NCBI GenBank assembly: GCA_028278125.1
Contig: JANQEY010000098.1
Coordinates: forward strand, 1 to 56,575
DNA from: a bacterium
GTDB lineage: Bacteria > Electryoneota > Electryoneia > Electryoneales > Electryoneaceae
Length of the DNA: 56,575 nucleotides
Direction of reading: 5' to 3'
A program made the translations under genes and the position numbers. Below, in pieces: positions 45,126 through 54,979 of the stretch (positions are counted from its first letter, which is position 1; each line of letters opens with the position of its first letter). The notes under the pieces were generated by a model. It was not told the origin of the DNA, searched no databases, and worked only from the letters and a program-made list of their open reading frames with translations.

Positions 45126-45962
45126 ATGAGTACAAGGATCAACCAAAATGTTCTTTCATTGAATGCTCAGCGGAACATTAACATGGTCCAGAGAGATCTC
45201 GACACCGCAGTAACGCGATTGTCATCGGGCCTCAGGATCAACTATGCGTGGGATGATCCAGCCGGCTTAGCAGTTAGTGAAAGAATGAGGGCGCAGATTT
45301 CCTCTATGACTGAAGCTGAGAGGAACGCTAATTACAACGTTAATTTACTCGCAACAGCAGAAGGGGCTATGAGCGTAATCGACGAGAAGCTGATCAGGAT
45401 GAGGTCCCTGGCTGTTCAGTCTTCCAACGGTGCGCTTACTGATCTCGACAGAGAGTACCTGGACGTTGAATTCCAGCAGTTAAAAAGTGAAATAACCAGG
45501 ATTGCAAGCACCACGAACTACAATGGTAATTATCTCATTAACGGCAATTATAGCGGAGGTATTGGTTTAAAATTCCATATCGGAACCTATAATGTCCAGG
45601 GACAGGATTATTACCATATTAATATTAACGAAATGACAGCCAATGCTCTGGGACTAACAGGGGCTGACCTGTTAAACACAGTAACAGCCCAGGCGTCAAT
45701 CGATACGCTTGATACAGCTATCGATTCGAAGGATACAGAACGCACAAAGATCGGTTCATATGTCAACCGTCTGCAGAACACGATTATGAATCTCCAGATC
45801 AGTCGTGAAAATGCTGTCGCTGCTGAATCACAGATTCGTGATGCCGACGTTGCTGAAGAGATGAGTAACTTTGTCCGTGCACAGATCCTGTTCTCTTCAG
45901 GTACATCGATGCTGACACAGGCGAATATGATTCCGCAAATTGTTGCAGGAATGATCGGATAG
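45126..45962 (+). CDS. fliC: Flagellin, minimal form, copy 2
   Basis: 278 residues, alignable to copy 1 over its whole length with one inserted residue in the centre (NYSGGIGLKFH versus SYSGTGLKFH); most residues are identical, especially the first 100 and last 60. N-terminus STRINQNVLSLNAQRNINMV, RLSSGLRINYAWDDPAGLAV; C-terminus ESQIRDADVAEEMSNFVRAQ and MLTQANMIPQIVAGMIG. DNA third positions differ widely, so the duplication is not recent. AGAGGGG lies 8 bases before the ATG. The two filaments may be mixed or used under different conditions (inference). Confidence 0.95.
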   Translation: MSTRINQNVLSLNAQRNINMVQRDLDTAVTRLSSGLRINYAWDDPAGLAVSERMRAQISSMTEAERNANYNVNLLATAEGAMSVIDEKLIRMRSLAVQSSNGALTDLDREYLDVEFQQLKSEITRIASTTNYNGNYLINGNYSGGIGLKFHIGTYNVQGQDYYHININEMTANALGLTGADLLNTVTAQASIDTLDTAIDSKDTERTKIGSYVNRLQNTIMNLQISRENAVAAESQIRDADVAEEMSNFVRAQILFSSGTSMLTQANMIPQIVAGMIG

Positions 45963-46028
45963 ATCATATTTCGTTGTTTAGATATTAAGTGTATGGTTCG
46001 CTTGATTTAAAGAACTGGTGATAGCTTT

Positions 46029-46086
46029 CGGGCGCTCCTTGCCTGAAATTGAAATGCCCTTGCTCCGTTCTCTTGACACAGAGAAC
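46029..46086 (+). other. Structured 3'-UTR block after flagellin 2
   Basis: CGGGCGCTCCTTGCCTGAAA then TTGAAATGCCC, with GGGC/GCCC able to close it, followed by GTTCTC/GAGAAC (46067-46086). Same order of parts as after flagellin 1. Confidence 0.5.
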
Positions 46087-46090
46087 AAAC

Positions 46091-46118
46091 TGCCCGGGAA
46101 AAACCCGGGCATTTTTTA
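46091..46118. terminator. Bidirectional terminator of flagellin 2 and the propeller lipoprotein gene
   Basis: TGCCCGGG/CCCGGGCA, 8-bp stem, 5-base A-loop, followed by TTTTTT on the plus side. It lies 23 bases from the convergent stop at 46141 and could serve both. Confidence 0.9.
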
Positions 46119-46140
46119 TGCTCTAAAGTTAGTAATATTA

Positions 46141-47412
46141 TTACTTGCGGAGTTCCAGGATCACTACTTCATTTGTGGAAAAACATGCTATATACGAAAA
46201 TTTCGAGGATGGATGGATATCCATCGACAAGGGTGAAATGACACCGGCTACTGTTTCAACTACCTCTACACTTTCAAGAGAAATGATAGAAATATTGTCT
46301 GAATCAAAGTTACAGACATAGGCATATAGACCGTCACCCGATACTTTGACATCTACCGGTTTCTCTCCAACGCCTATATCTGCGATAATCCCGTTGGTGA
46401 AACAATCGATTATTGACACTGTGTTACTGTTGGAATTTGCTACCAGCAGCTTACTCCCATCCGGCGTAACACCGGCTTCACCAGGACCATCGCCAACAAC
46501 TATCGTGTGAATATCATCAAAATTTGCGAGTGATATTGCTAAAACCTCTCTGCTTATGAAACCGGTGACATACAGTTTTTCAATATGAGGATTAACATGA
46601 ATACCAAACGGGGCGAGGGATATAGGTATGGTCCCGCTGATGATATTAGAACTTGTTGATATAATACTGATTGTACTATCTACAGTATTTGAAACATAAA
46701 CCCTGTTCGCGCCCGGATCTGTCGCAATCTTATATGCATTCTGTCCGATATTGAGAGAGCCTTCAATATTTCTGTCCCTGGAATCGACGATAAAAACATT
46801 ACCACTATTACCATTGGTGACATAGATAGACTGCCCATCATTTGAAGAAACCATGTCCCATGGGTAGTCAAAACCGTGAATAACAGACTCAACAGATTGA
46901 TCGATGGTCGAAATCACATTAAGAGTGTTTTCCCCGGAGTTTATCACGTAACAGAAAAGACTGTCGGGTGAAAAAAGAACGGAACTTGGTTCAACACCAA
47001 CGGCGATATTGCCCCTGATCTCCCAAGACATTGTCGAGCCACTGACAATGTTGGACATTTTTGAATCAAGTCCCCTTGCACCCTCCACTTGTATGGTAAA
47101 ATAGTAAACTACTCCCCGGTACAGGTTCTCCAAGACATAGCTTGTCGTGGCTGGATCATCTATCTGAATTGTTCCGGTGTATGATTCGGCTACATCCGGA
47201 TGGATCGAATAAAAAAGTCTATAGTTCAGAAAATCCTCTGCATCAGCCCTGGTCCATTCAAGCTCAAGCGATGTCATGGTTGGATTGATCGGTTCCGAAA
47301 GTGTAACCGCTGCAGGAGGTTCACGATCTTTCTCTTTGGTACATCCAGTTAAAATAATAACCAGGAAGAATACCAATGAAATAATTATCAATTTGTTCAG
47401 TCTATGTATCAT
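46141..47412 (-). CDS. FN3 plus YVTN beta-propeller lipoprotein
   Basis: 423 residues. Lipoprotein signal with lipobox VIILTGC (Cys about 24). About 32-125 is an FN3 domain (TMTSLELEWTRADAEDFLNY, YRGVVYYFTIQVEG). About 130-423 is a YVTN/NHL-type propeller of about seven units with repeated motifs such as GQSIYVTNGNSGNVFIVDS, ANRVYVSNTVDSTISII and GSKLLVANSNSNTVSIID. Such propellers usually bind protein or polysaccharide partners on the cell surface. The next gene to the right ends 26 bases before its start and encodes the giant surface protein, so the two are likely one transcript. Confidence 0.88.
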   Translation of the reverse strand: MIHRLNKLIIISLVFFLVIILTGCTKEKDREPPAAVTLSEPINPTMTSLELEWTRADAEDFLNYRLFYSIHPDVAESYTGTIQIDDPATTSYVLENLYRGVVYYFTIQVEGARGLDSKMSNIVSGSTMSWEIRGNIAVGVEPSSVLFSPDSLFCYVINSGENTLNVISTIDQSVESVIHGFDYPWDMVSSNDGQSIYVTNGNSGNVFIVDSRDRNIEGSLNIGQNAYKIATDPGANRVYVSNTVDSTISIISTSSNIISGTIPISLAPFGIHVNPHIEKLYVTGFISREVLAISLANFDDIHTIVVGDGPGEAGVTPDGSKLLVANSNSNTVSIIDCFTNGIIADIGVGEKPVDVKVSGDGLYAYVCNFDSDNISIISLESVEVVETVAGVISPLSMDIHPSSKFSYIACFSTNEVVILELRK

Positions 47413-47438
47413 ATATCCTGACCTGTCATCGACAGCTG

Positions 47439-50400
47439 TTATTTCAATAAAACAGCCTTTTGCAACAATTCACTACTTTTATATCTTAAACGAATAAAAT
47501 ATAAACCACTGACAAGCGACCGCTCAGTCTCAAGCACAAATTCATTAATTCCGCCCTGATAATATTTATCATCGCTGAAGACAGATTGACCGAGAAGATT
47601 GAACATCTCAATATGAACATTGCCATCTCCCGGTAAACCAAAATTTATTTTCAGCGAACTGTTGAATGGATTGGGGAAGATACATTGAATGGCAAAGGAT
47701 GAGGGCAATAATACTCCCTCTTTGATCCAAAAGTCGGCATAGGCACCTTCACCAAATAATTGCGATCCCTGGTAAATATCAACAGGTATTTCTATTCCGG
47801 CATTACTCTTCAGCTTTACACCAACCTGGTTACCCTGGATAAAGCCGGCCATATCAAACTGAGGATCACCCTGCCAGGCAGTTACTACTGCCCGCCGGTT
47901 TTCAATATCAACAGAGTTTTTACCAACAAGTAGAGCGCCATCGTATATTTCGATATATGAATCCTCAAGATTTTCAAGGCTTTTATCCATATTCACTATT
48001 ATTGTATAAGGTAACCCTGTCTTCTTTACCTCACCTGGCATCGGTTCTCTAGTTGGAATAATTGAGTTGCCTGTAAAAAATCCCTCACCCCTGGAGTAAA
48101 CGAATTCAACATCTTCCGTAACCCGAGCCAGATAACCTTCACCAGGAACTAAATACTGGATTGTATTTTCCACACCGGGGATATACAAATAACCATCATC
48201 GTTCTGTATAATTTCCAGCAACGGAAGGATCGGTTCGAGGGCTATCTCAACAGGTACTTCAAAGTCAAACGGGTATCCCAGGATGTTCCATTTGTCTTCT
48301 TCAAGAGTATATTCTGTAAATGGATTTAATAAAGAACCATTAAGATTTAATCTTGAGGAATCCGAAACCAGTACTCGATAACCTTCAGATATACTGATGT
48401 TTCCGATAGTGTTGTAGGCAGGCGCGATAAACATCCTGTTCTGATCATCTGCGACGACCAGAAGATCATCCAGGTGACCGAAAACATCCGTCATGATTAA
48501 ACTTGACGGTTCAAAATAGAATGATACCATTTCATAGTGATATTCCTCCAATTGTTGATCCATTGACACTGTACTATTCAGGCCGAAATCAATTTCAGCA
48601 ACTAATCCGGCAGCGATCTCTAAACTGTCGACACTGGAAGTAGCATATTGTGGATGGGTTATCCTCAGGGAATATTGATCCGTAGGAACCAGGTGAAATT
48701 CAAAGTAGCCCGTGTTGTTGGTTGAGGTTTGATAAGTTTCGCCATCTGGCTTGTATAGAGTTAATAACGCATCGCTGATCGGACTTCCATCATCTATATC
48801 CGTTATGTTTCCCCTCAATTCTGGTATGGAAATATTTACCTGGAACACCTGGTTTGACCAGGTTCCTTCAGTGTTTATATCCTGGGCCCTTACCTTCCAC
48901 CATATCGTTTGATCATCTTCCAGGCCGATGAGCTGCAGCCCCTCCTCTTCCAATCCGGAAACCGAGTCCGTGTCTTCCGTAAAATCATCACTGTATGACC
49001 ACCATACGCTATATCTTACCATATCTCCGGGATCGGGATCATATGACCGATACCAGTCAAGTAAAACCGAATTTGTCGCCAAAATTGAACTGTCAGCAGG
49101 TGACTGCAGACTGAATGATGTGGGTGGTTCCGGGATAGAAACGTTAAAAGAGTAACCAATTCCGGGGATACAATCAGCCTCCAGCCCAAATCCATCAACC
49201 GCGCTGACTCGCCAGTATATAGTTACATCATCTGGAAGCGCGTCAATTTCATTTAATTCTTCAATATTGTTAACGGTTTTTCCGCTCACTTTATACTTAT
49301 TCGCACCTGGTTGATCAGATGATAGTGTTTTGGAGAGATGATTTTTGTTGCCCGATCTCATAGAAGCAACAGTTGCTTCGAGATCATCAATTACGAAAAA
49401 AGTATCTGAAGTAATTATTGATGCTCCCCCTCCAAAATCCTCTCGTATTGACCATTCCAGTTGATAGAATATTTCATCGCCGGGATCCGGATCATAAGCA
49501 TGGTTCCAGGTGACAGTAACTATACTATCACCAACAGTTGAACCATTTTCCGGACCAACAAGGTAGAACGGTTCAGGATTATCGGGGATATATATATGAA
49601 GAGCATTAATTCCCTCAGATAATCTTCCCTGAGTGTTCGTATCACGGGCGTTTACCTGCCAGTAATAGGTTGAATCGTCCAGGAGATTATCGATGGGTGT
49701 ATAGGCGTAGGGTGTAACAACTGTGTCATGATTTGAGAAAAACTCAATATCTGTAGCATAGTGCAGAACATAATGGATTTCGTCGCCGGGATCGGGATCT
49801 TCCGTTTCCTCCCAGGTAAATACTGCGGCTCCTGTCCAACTGGTATCACCATTTGCAGGAAATATCAGGTTAAATGGATCAGGTGGATCCGGGACATAGA
49901 TGTTAAATAACCAGCCGGTTTCAGGTGTAGACCAGGTCCCGGTAGTGTTTTCATCCAGTGCACGAATTTTCCAGTAAACGGTTATATCATCTGAAAGATC
50001 ATCCAGTTCGCTGAAAACCGGGTTGCCCATCTGACCTGTAACAGAAAATAAGGATGTTCCAACTTTATTGGATTGTTTAGCTTTCGAATCTGCAGGGACA
50101 AAGTTCTTTCCGGTTGGAGATTCTTTTCGCTCCCTGATTCTGTTGACTACTTCTTCACCAAGGACATATACGGTGTCAACTAGTCCAACTATTGAATCCG
50201 CATTATTGAAGGTTGGATTTGTTGCCCAGTACAGGACGTAAGAGATGGAATCACCATCAGCGTCAGAGGTGGACTGCCAGGTGAGTAGAGGCGTTAGGGT
50301 ACTTACCTCTTCACCATTCAGTGGACTGATAAGGGTAAAATCTTCAGGTGTTTCCGGAATATCTATGGAAAAACTAAGTGTATCCCTGGCCCATCTCCCA

Positions 50401-53400
50401 CCGGTATTATTGTCTGAAGCATGAATAGTCCACCAGTACTCTGTATCATCAGTATCCGAGATAAAAGTATAATTAGTATCCGCAATATCTTGGGCGAACG
50501 CATTCCCGAAATCATCGGGATTTGTGGTGATATACAATTCATAGGTAACCAGATCATCAGGATCGGGATCGGTTGATGATTCCCAACCGAGATTTACTGA
50601 TAATTCAGGAGAGATATAATTATCATCGGGCGATAGAAGACTGAATGATCCGGGTAAATCTGCCACATTAATCGAAAAACTAATTTGTGTGCCGTCAAAA
50701 GGATTCTGGTTAGATACGACCATCCCGGTATTCTGGTCATAAGCCTTTATATACCAGTAGAGAGTTATATCATCTTCAAGCTCATCAAGCTCGCCATTCC
50801 ACCATTCACGGTAATTCTCAATTCCCTGGATTACCTGTTCTTCACTGAATGTATATTCCGGGTCAGGTAGGTTTGTAACTGAGTCTGGGGATACAAATAG
50901 AGGATCGTTAATTGACCAGATAAGCGTATATGTTATAAAATCGTCGGGGTCAGGATCAACCGATTCCTCCCAGGTCAGGGTTGGTTCCAGGGTTGCTACT
51001 ATTTCTTCATCTGTAGGCGTAAGTAGATTAAACGCACCGGGTGGTTGAGGAATATATATTTCAAAACTGTTCGTTTGATTAGACCATGTACCCCCGGTAT
51101 TTGTATCCTGTGCCCGGACCTTCCACCAGTATTCCTGGTCATCCTCCAATCCATTGATGGTCCGGGTTGTATCAAAAAGCACAATTGAATCGAGATCAGC
51201 GATAAAATCGGCATCAGTAGCCAACAACAAAACATATCCGACTATGTCCCCCGGATCGGGATCAGAAGATGAAGTCCAGGAAAAAGAGACTGAATCAGCC
51301 CCGAAAAGAGCACCATCAGGCGGTGATATCAAATCAATAACAGATGGTGGATCAGGAATATATACGCTGAAACTGAATGTTTCATCTGACCATGTACCGG
51401 CGGTATTTGAATCCTGTGCCCTGACTTTCCACCAGTAGGTTTCATCATCCAACAGCGAAGTCAAACTCAAAGTAGTATCTGAGGTTGTTGCGGAATCCAG
51501 ATTAACTGTAAAACCTTCATCTGTTGCCCACCAGATTACATATTCAATTATGTCTCCCGGATCGGGATCTGTAGTTGTTTCCCAGGTCAAGATCGTGTCA
51601 CCCGATGAACAAACACTACCATCAGCAGGACTTGCCAGGCTGAATGAAATCGGTGGTTCGCCTACATATGTTGAAAAAGTCCAGGTTTCATCTGACCATC
51701 TGCCGGCGGTATTCGTATCCTGCGCCCTGACTTTCCACCAGTAGGTTTCATCATCAAGCAACGCATTCAAGTTCCAGGTGGTATCTAAGGTTGTTGCCGA
51801 ATCGAGATTCGTTGAAAATCCGACATCAGTCGCCCACCAGACTACATATTCCAAAATATCACCCGGATCAGGATCTGTGGTGGTTTCCCAGGTGAGGATT
51901 GTATCGCCCGTAGCACAGATACTTCCATCTGCAGGACTTAACAAGCTAAAACTGTTTGGAGGATCAGCTATATCTGTCGAGAATGTCCATGTTTCATCCG
52001 ACCAGGTTCCACTGGTATTTGTATCCTGCGCCCTGACCCTCCACCAGTAGGTTTCATCATCCAGTAAAGCAGATAAATTCCATGTCGTATCCAATGTCGT
52101 CACTGAATCAAGATTTACTGTAAAACCGGCATCATTCGCCCACCAGACCACATATTCCAGTACGTCACCCGGATCAGGGTCCGTTGTACTCTCCCATTCA
52201 AGGGTCAGGACATTAACCTGGTTTGTGAATCCATCTGCTGGTTGAACCAAGCTGAAAAATGAAGGCGGATCAGGGATAAATGTACTGAAGCTCCAGGTAC
52301 TCGATGACCATGTACCGGAAGAATTGGTGTCTTGCGCCCTGACTTTCCACCAGTAGCTCTGATCATCAACGAGACCTGTCAATTCAAATGACGTCGAATT
52401 TATTGTAGTTGAATCCAAATCCTGGCTAAATCCAGCGTCTGTCGCCCACCAGACCACATATTCAATAACATCACCCGGATCGAGATCTACGGCAGTTTCC
52501 CAGGATAGAGTTACAGATGAACTGTCAACAACTTCCAGGTCTGAAGGTGATAGAATATCGAAAGGTAAAGGCGGTTGAAAACTCTGCGGTGAATTCTCCC
52601 ACCAGGTCAATTCATTATCGTCAACAGCAGTACCAACCAGGTCGAGGTCAGCGTCCCTATCAAGATCATACGCATAAATAAAGCTTACCCCGGCAAAATC
52701 CGGATCAATTATGTACCCGCTAAAATTCTCTGAACCATCATTCTGCAACCAGATGATATAGTTGGAACTGGCAGATGAAACAACAATATCTAGGTTTCCA
52801 TCGTAGTCAAAATCATTAACCAGTAGACTTGAAGCACCGCTGATTGTATCAGAAATGGTATGCGTTGTCCAACCCAGGTTGCCGTCATTCTCCCACCATG
52901 TTACTTCATTATTGGTATCGCTGGAAGCCAGGACATCCAGATCGCCGTCGAGATCCAGGTCTACTATCTCAGCACCCGTTATCGAGGTATATGTATCCAC
53001 CAGGATTGTTGTCCAGGATGAAGCATCACCGTTGACATTCTCCCAAAGAGTTATCTCGTTATCGTCGTATGAAGCACCAACCAGGTCGAGGTCGCCATCC
53101 CGGTCTAAATCTTCGGCCTTAATCGAACTCACGTGATTAAAACCGGCGTCAATTACATATTCAGTCCAGACAGATGCATCACCATTCGTATTTTCCCACC
53201 ATTTGACGTTATCGCCTGTTTCAGCACCGCCGAAAATATCCAGGTCACCGTCACCATCGAGGTCTGCATAATCAATAATATTTCCATCAAAACCGGTCGC
53301 TATATTAGTTTCGCTGAACACCTGGAAACCGTCGTTCTCCCACCAGGTCAGCTGGTCTGATTCCTTTGCGACAGCAACAACATCATAGTCTCCATCACCG

Positions 53401-54773
53401 TCAAAATCGGCAGCTGTAATGTTTTTTGCGCCGTCAAAAACATTATTAATCACCTGGTGAGTGAATCCCTGGTTGCCATCATTTTCAAACCAGGCAACTT
53501 CATCATCGTCGTATGATGTTGCGAGGATATCAATATCACCATCAAGGTCCAGGTCGATTGGATAACTACCTGATGCACCATTTAAAGTTGAGGAAATATT
53601 GTTTTCTGCGAAGCCGATGTAGTCAGGTCGATCCGTGTCATTCGACCACCAGGTGAGTTCGTCATCTGTTTCAGCGACACCACAGATATCAACATCACCG
53701 TCAAGGTCGATATCAAGTGAAAAAACATCAGCGGCACCACCAAAACCGGAAGTTATTGTGTGAACCAGGAAGGACTGGTTGCCGTCATTTTCCCACCATG
53801 ATATTTCACCATCCACTGACGCGGAGCCGATATAATCGAGATCGCCGTCAAAATCCAGATCGTTAATAATAATTGAAGACGCTCCGTTGAAATCGTCAGC
53901 TACAAGGTGTTCCGTCCAATTCTGGGCGCCATCGTTTTCCCACCAGGTAACAAGGCTGTCTGATCCGGCTACTGCAAGAACATCAATATCACCATCAAAA
54001 TCGATATCGTCAGCGCAAACATCCGAGGCGCCGTTAAAAGTAGAAGAGATTATATTTTCAGTGAAAGACTGGCCTTGGGAATCGTTTTCAAACCAGGAAA
54101 CCTTATCGTTGTTCGACGAGGTGCTGAGAATATCGATGTCGCCGTCCCGGTCAACATCTTTGAGGTGCACTGACCTTGGGAACCAGAACCCAAGGATTAC
54201 CGCATGATCTGTCCAGGCAGATCCATCACCCGCGGTATTTTCCCACCAGGTAAGAGCTTCAAGTGTTAAAGCCGCGCCAACAACATCAAGATCACCGTCG
54301 CCGTCAATATCACCGTAATCAACCGCAAAGGAACCGATAAATGAATTGTCAATGACGGATTCAGTGAAGTTCTGGTTACCGTCATTTTCCCACCAGGAGA
54401 CATTATCACCGAGGAATCCGGCACCGATGATGTCCAGGTCGCCGTCTCCATCTATATCGCACGCTTTAACTGAAACAGGATATGTGAAAGAATTTGTTAT
54501 AACATTTTCTGTAAAATTTTCGTTTCCGTCGTTTTCCCACCAGGAGATTTTGTCGTCCGCAGCCGCAGCTCCAAGAAGATCAATATCACCATCATAGTCC
54601 AGGTCAACAGCTACAACACTTTGAGCTTCGTTAAAACCTGTTGAGATAACGTTTTCGGTGAAACTCGGTTGAGCGTAAAGTGATCCTGCAACCAACAGGA
54701 GCACTAAACAGACAACGAAGAAGGCGCTGATCCGTTTCAAAAACACAGATTTTGTCAAATCCTGTTTAAACAT
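47439..54773 (-). CDS. Giant secreted FG-GAP and FN3-like repeat protein with sorting domain
   Basis: 2444 residues. Signal peptide about 1-34 (ending LYAQ). About 36-735: 14 FG-GAP/VCBS units of about 50 residues, each with an Asp-rich loop (DLDYDGDIDLLGAA) and WWENDGN. About 737-1985: 11 FN3-like units of about 100 residues or more with the theme PADGS, LTWETTTDPDPGD, EYVVWWATD, LLDDETYWWKVRAQDTNT; units six, eight and ten carry extra loops. About 1987-2060: carboxypeptidase-regulatory-like domain (RGNITDIDDGSPISDALLTL). About 2360-2444: sorting domain (FPNPFNSSLKINFGLP, GQSVFSD, SGLYFIRL, QKAVLLK). Probably an adhesin or sheath-like surface protein exported by a type IX-like system; ligand unknown. 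Confidence 0.9.
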   Translation of the reverse strand: MFKQDLTKSVFLKRISAFFVVCLVLLLVAGSLYAQPSFTENVISTGFNEAQSVVAVDLDYDGDIDLLGAAAADDKISWWENDGNENFTENVITNSFTYPVSVKACDIDGDGDLDIIGAGFLGDNVSWWENDGNQNFTESVIDNSFIGSFAVDYGDIDGDGDLDVVGAALTLEALTWWENTAGDGSAWTDHAVILGFWFPRSVHLKDVDRDGDIDILSTSSNNDKVSWFENDSQGQSFTENIISSTFNGASDVCADDIDFDGDIDVLAVAGSDSLVTWWENDGAQNWTEHLVADDFNGASSIIINDLDFDGDLDYIGSASVDGEISWWENDGNQSFLVHTITSGFGGAADVFSLDIDLDGDVDICGVAETDDELTWWSNDTDRPDYIGFAENNISSTLNGASGSYPIDLDLDGDIDILATSYDDDEVAWFENDGNQGFTHQVINNVFDGAKNITAADFDGDGDYDVVAVAKESDQLTWWENDGFQVFSETNIATGFDGNIIDYADLDGDGDLDIFGGAETGDNVKWWENTNGDASVWTEYVIDAGFNHVSSIKAEDLDRDGDLDLVGASYDDNEITLWENVNGDASSWTTILVDTYTSITGAEIVDLDLDGDLDVLASSDTNNEVTWWENDGNLGWTTHTISDTISGASSLLVNDFDYDGNLDIVVSSASSNYIIWLQNDGSENFSGYIIDPDFAGVSFIYAYDLDRDADLDLVGTAVDDNELTWWENSPQSFQPPLPFDILSPSDLEVVDSSSVTLSWETAVDLDPGDVIEYVVWWATDAGFSQDLDSTTINSTSFELTGLVDDQSYWWKVRAQDTNSSGTWSSSTWSFSTFIPDPPSFFSLVQPADGFTNQVNVLTLEWESTTDPDPGDVLEYVVWWANDAGFTVNLDSVTTLDTTWNLSALLDDETYWWRVRAQDTNTSGTWSDETWTFSTDIADPPNSFSLLSPADGSICATGDTILTWETTTDPDPGDILEYVVWWATDVGFSTNLDSATTLDTTWNLNALLDDETYWWKVRAQDTNTAGRWSDETWTFSTYVGEPPISFSLASPADGSVCSSGDTILTWETTTDPDPGDIIEYVIWWATDEGFTVNLDSATTSDTTLSLTSLLDDETYWWKVRAQDSNTAGTWSDETFSFSVYIPDPPSVIDLISPPDGALFGADSVSFSWTSSSDPDPGDIVGYVLLLATDADFIADLDSIVLFDTTRTINGLEDDQEYWWKVRAQDTNTGGTWSNQTNSFEIYIPQPPGAFNLLTPTDEEIVATLEPTLTWEESVDPDPDDFITYTLIWSINDPLFVSPDSVTNLPDPEYTFSEEQVIQGIENYREWWNGELDELEDDITLYWYIKAYDQNTGMVVSNQNPFDGTQISFSINVADLPGSFSLLSPDDNYISPELSVNLGWESSTDPDPDDLVTYELYITTNPDDFGNAFAQDIADTNYTFISDTDDTEYWWTIHASDNNTGGRWARDTLSFSIDIPETPEDFTLISPLNGEEVSTLTPLLTWQSTSDADGDSISYVLYWATNPTFNNADSIVGLVDTVYVLGEEVVNRIRERKESPTGKNFVPADSKAKQSNKVGTSLFSVTGQMGNPVFSELDDLSDDITVYWKIRALDENTTGTWSTPETGWLFNIYVPDPPDPFNLIFPANGDTSWTGAAVFTWEETEDPDPGDEIHYVLHYATDIEFFSNHDTVVTPYAYTPIDNLLDDSTYYWQVNARDTNTQGRLSEGINALHIYIPDNPEPFYLVGPENGSTVGDSIVTVTWNHAYDPDPGDEIFYQLEWSIREDFGGGASIITSDTFFVIDDLEATVASMRSGNKNHLSKTLSSDQPGANKYKVSGKTVNNIEELNEIDALPDDVTIYWRVSAVDGFGLEADCIPGIGYSFNVSIPEPPTSFSLQSPADSSILATNSVLLDWYRSYDPDPGDMVRYSVWWSYSDDFTEDTDSVSGLEEEGLQLIGLEDDQTIWWKVRAQDINTEGTWSNQVFQVNISIPELRGNITDIDDGSPISDALLTLYKPDGETYQTSTNNTGYFEFHLVPTDQYSLRITHPQYATSSVDSLEIAAGLVAEIDFGLNSTVSMDQQLEEYHYEMVSFYFEPSSLIMTDVFGHLDDLLVVADDQNRMFIAPAYNTIGNISISEGYRVLVSDSSRLNLNGSLLNPFTEYTLEEDKWNILGYPFDFEVPVEIALEPILPLLEIIQNDDGYLYIPGVENTIQYLVPGEGYLARVTEDVEFVYSRGEGFFTGNSIIPTREPMPGEVKKTGLPYTIIVNMDKSLENLEDSYIEIYDGALLVGKNSVDIENRRAVVTAWQGDPQFDMAGFIQGNQVGVKLKSNAGIEIPVDIYQGSQLFGEGAYADFWIKEGVLLPSSFAIQCIFPNPFNSSLKINFGLPGDGNVHIEMFNLLGQSVFSDDKYYQGGINEFVLETERSLVSGLYFIRLRYKSSELLQKAVLLK
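51123..52652 (-). repeat. Tandem 306-bp coding repeats, five units
   Basis: The plus-strand string CCACCAGTA recurs at 51123, 51429, 51735, 52041 and 52347, exactly 306 bases (102 codons) apart each time. The middle units share long near-identical stretches (such as CCACCAGTAGGTTTCATCAT). They encode FN3-like units one to five of the giant protein. Confidence 0.92.
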
Positions 54774-54853
54774 CTAATCTCCAAGGGGAGCAACGATACA
54801 CACGTTATTTACCAAAATTTCCGGGATTTTATACTCTAAAATACTGCTAAGTT

Positions 54854-54888
54854 TAATAAAACGAAAGGTCATCTAAGGATGACCTTTC
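54854..54888 (-). terminator. Rho-independent terminator of the beta-helix gene
   Basis: GAAAGGTCATC/GATGACCTTTC, a perfect 11-bp stem with a 4-base loop, followed on the minus strand by CGTTTTATT. It lies about 90 bases beyond the stop at 54980, just upstream of the giant gene. Confidence 0.85.
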
Positions 54889-54979
54889 AACTGCATTTAA
54901 ATTACCTCAATTTTCCGATCAATAAGTTGATCTAAGACACATATTTAGATAATCTTTCTGATAGCCAATCAGTCAGTAT

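Noticed and set aside
51123..52652. Assembly duplication in the giant gene
   Set aside because: Units differ at many positions and encode distinct residues, so they are true repeats, though collapsed or expanded copy number cannot be excluded without reads.
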